Positions 55,513-64,000 of a DNA stretch of 64,000 bases are shown here, piece by piece; position 1 is the first letter of the stretch, and every line of letters starts with the position of its first letter. The translations under genes and the position numbers were made by a program. Source of the stretch: Diadophis punctatus similis (Eukaryota > Chordata > Lepidosauria > Squamata > Dipsadidae); the NCBI GenBank assembly GCA_023053685.1, contig JALIGW010000257.1:1-64000 (forward strand), written 5' to 3'. The notes under the pieces are model-generated. The model worked only from the letters and a program-made list of their open reading frames with translations, did not search any database and was not told the origin of the DNA.

Positions 55513-55650
55513 CTGCAAGCCCTTCTACGTATGTTTTAGCCTCCAGGCCTTTTCAGTTAAAAAAGAGATTTCACCTGAAAAAAAATCACTTAATGCAACC
55601 CACCAAGATTATTGGTGTCCTCGGCATTTAAGTCCTTTCTAGGTGCCAGG

Positions 55651-56349
55651 CAGGGGTGAAATCCAGCAGGTTCTGACAGGTTCTGGAGAACCGGGAGCGG
55701 TAATTTTGAGTAGTTCAGAGAACCGGCAAATACCACCTCTGGCTGGCCCCAGAGTTGGGTGGGGATGGAGGTTTTGAAGTATCCTTCCCCTGGATACTGC
55801 ACACCGACAACTAGACACAAGAACAGTTTTTTCCGGAACGCCATCACTCTGCTAAACAAATAATTCCCTCACCACTGTCAAACTATTCACTAGGTTGCAT
55901 TACGGTACTATTAGTATTAGTTTTTCTCATCATTCCTATCACCCATCTCCTCCCACTTATGACTGTATGACTGTAACTTGTTGCTTGTATCCTTACAAGC
56001 ATTGATTGTTTCCTGATTGCTTACTTGAACCTTATGACAACCATTCTTGACAAATGTATCTTTTCTTTTATGTACACTGAGAGCATATGCACCAAAGACA
56101 AATTCCTTGTGTGTCCAATCACACTTGGCCAATAAATAATTCTATTCTACTCTACTCTATTCTATTCTATTCTATTCTATTCTATTCTATTCTATTCTAT
56201 TCTATTCTATTCTATTCTATTCTATTCTATTCTGGAGTGGGGAGGGAATGGGGATTTTGCAGTATCCTTCCCCTGCCATGCCCACCAAGCCACGCCCACC
56301 AAGCCACGCCCACAGAACCGGTAGTAAAAAAATTTGGATTTCACCACTG
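55651..56349. mobile_element. hAT, GGTGAAATCCAGCAGG family, split by a LINE
   Basis: Ends CAGGGGTGAAATCCAGCAGG and GGATTTCACCACTG. The 8-bp flanks GTGCCAGG (55643-55650) and GTGTCAGG (56350-56357) differ at one base. The interior is interrupted by a Rex1-like LINE end. A shared GTATCCTTCCCCTG stretch lies on both sides of that insert. Confidence 0.85.
55795..56233 (+). mobile_element. Rex1-like LINE 3' end with ATTCT tail
   Basis: The C-terminal block RHKNSFFRNAITLLNK and its stop are in frame here (55813-55862). The 3' UTR and TTGGCCAATAAATAATTC follow, then about 95 bp of ATTCT. Inserted inside a hAT. Confidence 0.88.
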
Positions 56350-56845
56350 GTGTCAGGTATATGTCATTAAACATTACAAGGAGGGAGAAGCTGTTACCAA
56401 CAATATGCAAATAAATAAATATGCAAATTACCATCACCCTTATGGCTTATAAATTTAACATAGCTTCTTCTCTGACAGGGACTCTCCTTTCAAAATGATT
56501 TCACGTTAAAAAGATGCAACAGCATGCAGGACACACAGCCGCACACGTTTTATACACACAAGCCTAGGTGTCCAACATGCTCAATGCAAATAGAAAAGTC
56601 CCCTGTTTTTTTAAAAAATGGGGGGGGGCGTAAACCTGAGTTTCCACTTCCTTCCTGATGCCTCTTGACAAGCTACCCGAACAAGGTTGCATGAACTCTG
56701 GTTAAATCAATCATGGGTCCCTATGCCATTTATCTTGGTTGCTTCCTTTCAAGATATGCCAAGTCCTTTTGGGGTTGACCCCAACTCTTGGTGAGACCTC
56801 TCCAGCTCTCCTTTGTCCATACATAGCTGCTTACCCAAGTTTCAG

Positions 56846-57175
56846 AATAGAACAGAATAAGAGAGTTGGAAGGGACCTTGGAGGTCTTCTAGTCCAACCC
56901 TCTGCTCAAGCAGAGATCCTAAACCATTTCAGACAAATGGTTGTCCAGTCTCTTCTTGAAAGCTTCCAGTGATGGAGCACCCACAACTTTTGAAGGCAAG
57001 CCGTTAAACAATGCTGGAAGGGACCTTGGAGGTCTTCTAGTCCAACCCCCTGCTCAAGCAGGAGATCCTATACCATTTCAGACAAGTGGCTATCCAGGCT
57101 CTTGTTGAAAGCCTCCAGTGATAGAGCACCCACAACTTTTGAAGGCAAGCTATTAAACAATTGATACAGTTGATG
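56846..57175 (-). mobile_element. CR1 3' end, tandemly duplicated
   Basis: Two successive copies of the same segment (GGAAGGGACCTTGGAGGTCT ... ACAACTTTTGAAGGCAAGC), at 56855-57006 and 57010-57165. They share the derived ACTTTTGAAGG variant, so a local duplication is likelier than two insertions. Confidence 0.88.
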
Positions 57176-57239
57176 TCTACAAGTCTTAAAAGTGGTCACG
57201 TTTGGACACTCCTCCTCTAAAGATACTAATATCTGTAAA

Positions 57240-57637
57240 AGGCAGTCCTCACTTAGTGACCATTCAAAGTTCTAATGGACCTCCCCAGAGCTATTCAGGA
57301 CCTGTTTTTTTGGGATTATTTTTTTTTTGAAATTCTGATGTCTGCTGCCTCTCCCCCATGATCATGTGATCGTATTTGGGGTGGTTAACAATGGTCTTGC
57401 ATTTATGGCCATTGGCAGTATGCCAAGGTCCTGTCACTCTGATCGTTGGCAGCTTTTGCTGGTTTCCAGCGTTAGTTCCAATTCCTGGCAAAACCACCAC
57501 CACCACCATTGAGGTATATGAATTCACTTAACAACCGTGGCGTTCACTTAACAACTTCCACAGAATAGGTCATAACATCAGGCATGTTCATATGGTGACT
57601 CACATAATTACGGTCATAAGTCAAGGACCGCCTGTAG
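57240..57637. mobile_element. Tigger-like MITE, diverged
   Basis: GCAGTCCTCACTTAGTGACC starts and TAAGTCAAGGACCGCCTGTA ends it. The interior has AACAACCGTGGCGTTCACTT. Confidence 0.75.
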
Positions 57638-58540
57638 CAGGCTTTCTAAAGCAATTCTAAAATGGCATAGCTCTTTAATTCCCTGTTATGTTTCTCATAC
57701 AAAACTATTCGTGTATTAAATTTATAAGGCTGCCCACCTTCGTGACAGCTCTGGGTAACATACAACAACCAAATCATTACTAAAAAGATAAAGTAATTTA
57801 TGCATTGGCTTCAACAAATGTTTAGCTTTGTTTTTCAAAAGGAAGGATGAGGTTTCAGAGCAAACCAAAAACGAACAGGAGAAATTGGATGGCCTCAAGG
57901 CCCGTCCAGTCTGAATGCCTCCTTTGATGGCACTTATGCCACTGTGTCTGTATGTGTATTCACACACCACTTAATAATATTAAAAATTGATTTTAAGCAG
58001 ATCAATACATTTTTAGGGACGTGACCTGTTTGTACACCTTGTCAGGATTCATAAGTGCTACATTAGGCAGAAGTGGGTTTTTTTTAAAAAAAATTCTTTG
58101 TAAGTCTTAAGGATACAAATGCAAAAAGCTAGTTGCACGTCAGGCAGACTAACCAAGTTCAAACCAAGTTCTCATCCGCCTTTTTAACCAGCTAATTGAT
58201 TAACTGATCTAATTCGAATCAATTTGCATTTTGAGGGGAGGGAAAAAGTCAATATAAGCATCCCTTCAAGATGTTGGGAGGAAGAATGAATTAACTTGTA
58301 ATTGAAGAAACTAATTGTTGAGAAGTAAATGTTTTCTTACTCACCCCCCCCCTTTTGCACTAAGATTGCAGACAGAAGCTGCCTCAAAGGGGCACAGAAG
58401 TCTGAACCCCCATTGATTAAAATATCTCCTTTGATTGGAATTCAGTCTCATATTCATCGACATGGCAAATGTGGCTTTCGTTGTTCAGATAATAACATAC
58501 AAAGTCATCCTGTAAGAATCACTAAAGCTCTCCTCTTTAT
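57638..58540. other. Intergenic DNA, nothing recognised
   Basis: AT-rich, no named family. Confidence 0.4.
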
Positions 58541-59515
58541 TTTGGTCACCACGTTACAAAAAAGACATTGAGACAGTGAGAAATATCCAAACATGTTTTA
58601 TTCTTTATACTGTTTCCACCTTCCCTTTAAATTACAGAGGTCTCCAACCTTGGCAACTTTATGAGGTGTGGACTTCAATTCCCAGAATTCCTCAGCCAGC
58701 ATGGCTGGCTGAGGAATTCTGGGATTTGAAGTCCACACCTCATAAAGTTGCCAAGGTTGAAGACCTCTGCGTTTAAAATATTAACAGAATCCACAATGGT
58801 TTAAGAAGCACTGTCTCCACTAGATAATTGACAGTCAAGCTGAAACTAAGTTAATTAACTAAAATTGGCAAATCCCAAATAGGTTACCCAGACCTAATCC
58901 CCATATCAAAGGATAAGGTCTGCAAACACAAACTGAAATATTTAAATTAGGTCTCCCAGAGGAGCTGCATGTTCACAAGAATAAGCATACCTACACACAC
59001 ATGCACACATGCCCTTCAAATGTCACTCTAAAATCAGCACATAGACACTTTACCCCGGACAAGCTCCCCCTATAAAAATCTGCTGCTGTACTTTGGAAAA
59101 AGTAGAGAGAAGAGCAACTAAGATGATTAAAGGCCTGGAGACTAAAACATATGAAGAACAGTTGGAGGAACTGGGTACGGCCAGTCTAGAGAAAGGAAGA
59201 ACTAGGGGTGACATGATAGCAGTATCCACAAAGAAAAGGGGGACAACTTATTTTCCAAACCTCCAGAAGGCAAGACAAGAAACAACGGATGGAAACTAAT
59301 CAAGGAGAGAAGCAACCTGGAACTAAGGAGAAACTTCCTAATAGTGAGAACAATTAACCAATGGAACAGCTTGCCTTCAGAAGTTGTAGGTACTTCATCA
59401 TTGGAGGTTTTTAAGAAGAGACTGGACAGCCATCTATCTGAAATGATGTACAGTCTCCAGCTTGAGTAGGGGGTTGGACTAGAAGACCTCCAAAGTCCCT
59501 TCCAGATTCTATTCT
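58541..59515 (+). mobile_element. CR1 LINE 3' part split by a 517-bp insert
   Basis: 58541-58574 (TTTTGGTCACCACGTTACAA ... GAGAC) continues exactly at 59092 (TTTGGAAAAAG), as judged against the uninterrupted copy at 39.5 kb. The right part ends GGGTTGGACTAGAAGACCTC and passes into an ATTCT array. Confidence 0.8.
58635..58769. mobile_element. Palindromic MITE, TTGGCAACTTTATGAGG variant
   Basis: CAGAGGTCTCCAACCTTGGC and GCCAAGGTTGAAGACCTCTG are inverted arms around a CCAGCATGGCTGG centre. Confidence 0.88.
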
Positions 59516-59850
59516 ATTCTATTCTATTCTATTCTATTCTATTCTATTCTATTCTATTCTATTCTATTCTATTCCATTCCATTCCATTCCATTCCATTCC
59601 ATTCCATTCCATTCTAATTATTTCCTATTCTATTCTATTCTATTCTATTCTATTCTATTCTATTCTATTCTATTCTATTCTATTCTATTCTATTCCATTC
59701 CATTCCATTCCATTCCATTCCATTCCAATTATTTCATATTCTATTCTATTCCATTCCATTCCAATTATTTCATATTCTATTCTATTCTATTCTATTCTAT
59801 TCTATTCTATTCTATTCTATTCCATTCCATTCCATTCCATTCCATTCTAC
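59505..59850. repeat. Interspersed ATTCT / ATTCC array
   Basis: Blocks of (ATTCT)n, then (ATTCC)n, then an AATTATTTCATATT-type spacer, repeated three to four times. It follows the 3' end of a plus-strand CR1. Confidence 0.95.
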
Positions 59851-60605
59851 ATTCTACATTCCTACCTGGAAAACGCTATGTCTTACTTTAGTAGCAATGC
59901 GGAAGACCATAGTTATTCCAAGGACTTTAGTGACATATTTTTATTTCTTCTTTATATTAAGAAAAGTGTAGAAGTTTAGAGCTCATTCTGAGCTGACCTG
60001 TTTTGTTTTGTTTTAATTCTTGTTCACCAAATAAAAGGGGGAAATTTTAACCTGGCTTCAAAGCAACGAAAGGCTCCCCCTTTCGATTCCCATGCTGGAG
60101 TCATGTATCTGCCCATCATGGTCAGACTATAGTAGTGCCATGAAGTCCTGGTGCCAGGTTTTGATAATTAAAAAAAAAAACTGGGGTTCATTTGGGGGGG
60201 GGGGCTTTTGTACACTACCTAGCACTGGATCCCCCTTGGAGTATCTCTGCTGTCTTTATTAAAGAGCTCCTGGCAGCTTGTAAAAGATTTTGGTATCGTC
60301 TTGCTCGGTATGCGTGCCTTTTATGTTATGCTTTTAACTCTGTTTGCTTGAGCTAATTATAAAGCTTAAATCCCTTTACTTACTGGGGTATTCTTTGTTT
60401 CCGGATCCAAAAGAACCAATTGCCTGGGCGTTTGATCGCTGACACTTGGCAAATCCTGCCCAATGAGCTTACTCTCATGCCACCTTCACCCTCTCACCCC
60501 CCCCCCAGAAAATGACTGGTACCACACGATGAAATAGGGAAAAACCTGCCTTTGAACAGACAATTAATACCCTGGCAGGAAGAACTGTCAGACTCCTCCT
60601 AATTA
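59851..60605. other. Intergenic DNA, nothing recognised
   Basis: A and G homopolymers near 60171 and 60196. No gene. Confidence 0.4.
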
Positions 60606-60607
60606 GA

Positions 60608-61360
60608 ACACATAATAACAGAGTTGGAAGGGACCTTGGAGGTCTTCTAGTCCAACCCCCATCCCTGCTTAAGCAGAAAACCCTAGACCAGTGATGGCGA
60701 ACATTTTTTACCTCTGGTACCAAAAGCGCGTATGCACACGCGATAGCACACGTGCATGTGCCCACACCCATAATTCAATGCCCCCATGCGCCCTGCCCCT
60801 GTGCATGCACGCGTAACCCCACGCTGCCCCGCCCCCCACGCATTCATGCACAACCACCCCGCGCTCCCCCGTGCATGTGCGCCCTATTTTGGGCCAAGCA
60901 GGCCTCTCTGAAGCCTCTGGAGGCCGGAAATGGCCCGTTTGCAGACTTCCTGTAGGCCTGTTTTTTGCCCTCCCCAGGCTCCAGAGGCTTTCTTGGAGCC
61001 TGGGGAGGGTGAAAATGGCCACCCCTGCCCCCCGGAGGCCGAAAATGCCCTCCCAGAGCCTCCGCACGAGCCCTGTACTTACCTGGCATCCAAAACGGGC
61101 TTTATGGAGACTCCTGGGAAGGGAGGACGGCGTGGGATGGCCCAGCCAAAATTCAACTGGCCGGCGCGCTCATGCGCATTGGAGCTGAGCTAGGGCAACT
61201 GCTCGCGTGCCCGCAGATATGGCTCCGCGTTCCACCTGTGGCACGCGTGCCATAGGTTTGCCATTACGGCCCTAGACCATTTCAGATGAATTGTTGCCTA
61301 ATCTCTTCTTAAAAACATCCAGTGTTGGAGCACCCACAATTTCTGGAGGTGAACCCTTCA
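60608..61360 (-). mobile_element. CR1 3' end split by a hAT
   Basis: CR1 pieces 60608-60688 (AACAGAGTTGGAAGGGACCT) and 61270-61360 (CCAGTGTTGGAGCACCCACA), minus strand. Confidence 0.9.
60689..61269. mobile_element. Non-autonomous hAT inserted in CR1
   Basis: 581 bp, starting CAGTGATGGCGAACA and ending GGTTTGCCATTACGG. Exact duplication CCCTAGAC (60681-60688, 61270-61277), the CR1 site CCCTATAC with one change. Confidence 0.93.
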
Positions 61361-61371
61361 GAACAATAGAA

Positions 61372-61805
61372 TAATAGAATAACAGAGCTGGAAGGGACCT
61401 TGGAGGTCATCTAGTCCAACTCCCTGCATGAGCATAAGAGTCTATACTTGTGATGGCGAACCTATGGCACGTGTGCCACAGCTGGCACGCAGAGCCCTCT
61501 CTGCAGGCACACGAGCCGTCACCCAACTCAGCTCCACCGCACATGCATGCGCACACCTCTTGCCGGCCAGCTGATTTTCAGGATGCAGGGGGGCAGGGCA
61601 CATGCGGGAGACACGCACGCATGCACGGGGGTCATGTGCGGGGGGGACGGGATGTGGGGGCCGCATTGCATTATGGGTGCCAGCACACACGCGCACTTTC
61701 AGCACATGACAAGAAAAGGGTTAGCCATCACTGGTCTATACCATTTCAGACAAGGGACTATCCAGTCCCTTTTTGAAAGCCTTCAGTGATGCGGCTCTTG
61801 TTCAT
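61372..61805 (-). mobile_element. CR1 3' end split by a hAT
   Basis: CR1 pieces 61372-61447 (AACAGAGCTGGAAGGGACCT) and 61742-61800 (TTTTTGAAAGCCTTCAGTGA), minus strand. It follows the previous CR1 directly. Confidence 0.9.
61448..61733. mobile_element. Non-autonomous hAT inserted in CR1
   Basis: Starts TTGTGATGGCGAACCTATGG and ends AAAGGGTTAGCCATCACTG. Exact duplication GTCTATAC (61440-61447, 61734-61741), again the CR1 CCCTATAC site. Confidence 0.92.
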
Positions 61806-62007
61806 ATTAGTTGTTCCCTGATGTTCATATTAGTCTGATTCTGAAACCCAGCCTTCCCCCTCATTTCACTTCCTCCAAAGCCCATCATCCCCAACCAACA
61901 CAACCTCGGGAACCAAACTGGGAAACCTCCAAGAGCAAATGCTCAACTGCCTTTAATCTCTCCCAGTTAGAGGATGGTAAGCAGAATCTATAACGGTTTA
62001 CCAGTTA

Positions 62008-62640
62008 TTCAATTCAATTCAGTTTATTACGGTCATAGACCAGAGACTAGAGCGAATAAAAACACTCAGTAAATATACAATTAAAAGTTATAAAATAAAA
62101 TAATAAATAACAGATAAAATCTATGATAAAATCCAGTCTGCCAATTACACGTGGTCTATATACTACTAAAATTACAATCCATAAGCTGTGAGGCCTATAG
62201 TCGGTTTAATACTAAAAGGGAAGGGAATAAGCAGGGTTTGCCATATTTGTTGTGTAAATTAACTATGGTGGATTAGACACTTAAAAGTTAGCCACAGTTG
62301 ATATATATATCACTATGGTGAGGAAGACACATATTTGCGACAAATCCCCACTACTGCTGCGCAGAATCTGGCCACATGTGCTGTAGTTATGGCCCGTTCA
62401 TCCTTAAGCAGCCACTGAAGATAGGTAGTGTCGGAACGGCCAGGATACCTTGCAATTATTGGCAGAATATGTTTTTTCCTAATCTCCGTATAAAAGGAGC
62501 ATCTAAGGAGCATGTGTCCCACAGTCTCCACCTCTCCTGAGTCGCAGGGGCAGAGTCTTTCCGTGAATGGTACTCTTTTATACTTGCCATACAAAACGGC
62601 CGATAGAAGCGCATGGCAACCTGCAAGTGCAAATGCTTTT
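62008..62640 (-). mobile_element. LINE 3' end with zinc-knuckle coding remnant
   Basis: The minus frame 62594-62313 encodes a C-terminal LINE segment with a CPCDSGEVETVGHMLLRC motif, a C-x-C ... H-x4-C zinc-knuckle pattern found near the end of several LINE proteins. It ends at a stop in KYVSSSP. The 3' UTR runs to a GAATTGAATTGAATAA-type tail near 62008 (minus sense). The clade is not certain. The frame is open but is only a fragment without an RT core. Confidence 0.65.
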
Positions 62641-62859
62641 CGGTGGTTTATCAGTTATTATAGATGGACCATATCTGATTAAGGTTCTCCATCAATGTTC
62701 TCAGAAGCTCCAGGAGAACCAGGGCAACGTTATCACCGCAGCCAGTTGGATGGGGGTTTGTTTTACCTTTATTTTTTACGCTTCGTTGCCTTTTCTTTGA
62801 GATGAACATAAGCCCCCATAATTTTACCCACCAGTCCAGAGATTAAGAAGATGGATACT

Positions 62860-63211
62860 TATCATCGATCTGCTGAACATAAGAGGATAAAAGAGTACCC
62901 AGGGGAAGGCTAAGAGGGTGTAAGAGGAAGTAGAAGGGGAGGAAGAGAAGGAGTAGAGAGAGTAGAGGAGGAGTGAAGGAGTAAGAAAGTAGGAGGAGAT
63001 GATGGAGGTAGAGAGGGGGAGTGCAACGGAAAAAAAGCAGAATAGACTGATGATCGATGATATAAGCGTATGTATAAGATATTGACTTTTGAATGATGGA
63101 GTATAAATGTAAAACTTGTGTATTTTATTGTAATAACTTAAGGTATATGATTATTGAATTGTAAAAGTGGCGGAGGAAAAAATAAAAAACTTTTTGGGAA
63201 AAAAAATTAAA
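62860..63211 (+). mobile_element. L1-like retroposed fragment with target duplication
   Basis: A 352-bp insert ending in an A-rich tail, flanked by the exact 15-bp repeat AAGAAGATGGATACT (62845-62859 and 63212-63226). Length and tail fit L1-type target-primed insertion. The interior is purine-rich and non-coding. Confidence 0.75.
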
Positions 63212-63439
63212 AAGAAGATGGATACTGTTTAGTCAACGTGAGCCATCAATCACAGCTTCTATGCCCATTATTAAAATGGGGATGGTGGGGGGAGCCGGCC
63301 TTCTTTTATAAGTGATGACATGGTGCCCATGCATTCATTTCATTATAATAACATAAATGATGTGCCATTAGCATCTCACCTTAATAGCATGTTAATTTGC
63401 AATTCATTTTCTCTTCTTATTGAACGGGGAGGGGGAGGG

Positions 63440-63775
63440 AGGGGGAATGGCTCAGCGAGTGAAGACGTGAGTTTGTCAGTTGGAAAGCTGACAGCCCGGG
63501 TTCGAGACCTGAATGCCACGCAATGGAGTGAGCTCCTGTTCGTGCCCTAACTCCTGCCCACCTAGACGTTTGAGAGCAGGCAAATGTGAGTAGATAAATA
63601 GGTACCACTTCGGTGGAAAAGTAAACAGTGTTCCATATGTCTTCGGCTTATAGCCATGCTGGCCACATGACCACAGAAAAATGTCTTCGGACAATGCTGG
63701 CTCCCTCATCCAAGAAACGGAGATGAACACAACGCCCTAGAGTCAGAAATGACTAGACAAGGAAACCTTTACCTC
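63440..63775 (+). mobile_element. Sauria-type SINE, complete
   Basis: The tRNA-like head has an A-box-type TGGCTCAGCGAGTGAAGACG and a B-box GGTTCGAGAC at 63499-63508. The body contains GGTACCACTTCGGTGGAAAA and CATGCTGGCCACATGACCAC. The Bov-B-like tail AGTCAGAAATGACTAGACAA is followed by AAACCTTTACCTCTTT. Known Sauria SINEs end in ACCTTT repeats and borrow the Bov-B LINE tail. Confidence 0.92.
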
Positions 63776-63937
63776 TTTTCGAACAACCAGCTGACTAACG
63801 AGTCACAACTTTTCAAGAGGAGCTCCTCGCTTGCAAAGATTACAAGTTGGGTGCATACCAAAATCTAATGGGATAGGGAGTTGTTTTTTAAACAGTGTAT
63901 TAACTCATATCAGATTTTATTTATCTATTTTATATAT

Positions 63938-64000
63938 TCTCTCTCCCTCCCCCTCCCCTCCCCCTCCCCCCTCTCTCTCCCTCCCTCCCTGCCTCCCATC
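63938..64000. repeat. CCCT/CTCT pyrimidine microsatellite
   Basis: CTCTC, CCCTCC and CCCT units run to the window edge. Confidence 0.93.

Noticed and set aside
63440..63520. tRNA gene
   Set aside because: The A-box and B-box belong to a SINE head. No full cloverleaf was seen, and SINE body and tail follow.

Overview
The window looks like non-coding, repeat-dense DNA from a squamate reptile, most likely a snake. The evidence is the combination of a Sauria-type SINE (tRNA-like head, ACCTTT-type tail), many CR1 LINE 3' ends tailed by AATAG/ATTCT pentamers, an L2 LINE with a near-complete reverse transcriptase, tRNA-derived SINEs sharing L2's 3' tail, and many short hAT and Tigger-like DNA elements. 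No host protein-coding exon could be supported. Most long open frames run through purine or pyrimidine microsatellites, CpG-rich DNA or transposon remnants.

Layout. 1-13 kb: Rex1-like and CR1 LINE ends, TA-flanked MITEs, hAT elements (one inserted inside another), a SINE carrying a perfect 74-bp inverted repeat, and many microsatellites. 13-31 kb: Tigger-like MITEs, tRNA-type SINEs, a 52-bp minisatellite grown from one MITE arm, a Sauria SINE split by a hAT, and L1-like 3' ends. 31-45 kb: three tandem hammerhead-like units, a SINE whose internal promoter segment is tandemly amplified, a palindrome with 171-bp arms, and more CR1, hAT and Tigger copies. 45.5-50 kb and 53.9-54.8 kb: GC- and CpG-rich DNA resembling a promoter island, with good splice-donor strings facing opposite ways at 47.19 kb (minus) and 48.55 kb (plus). 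Between these blocks sit a Tigger MITE and a 2.5-kb L2 LINE (51.4-53.88 kb). 55-64 kb: a hAT split by a Rex1-like LINE, tandem CR1 ends, hAT copies in CR1, an interspersed ATTCT/ATTCC array, a LINE zinc-finger tail and an intact Sauria SINE.

The most interesting signal is a family of about 40-nt motifs, six copies at 4.1, 31.7, 31.8, 32.0, 32.4 and 40.6 kb. They match the hammerhead ribozyme layout: CUGAUGA, a 6-bp stem, GAAA, then GUC, flanked by a 3-bp stem. Stem pairs change in a compensatory way between copies. Other notable points are four hAT insertions at one and the same 8-bp site of the CR1 3' end, and the nearly intact L2 reverse transcriptase broken by a single frameshift.

All coordinates and family names come from reading the sequence by eye. 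Boundaries of old repeats are approximate unless a target-site duplication is quoted.
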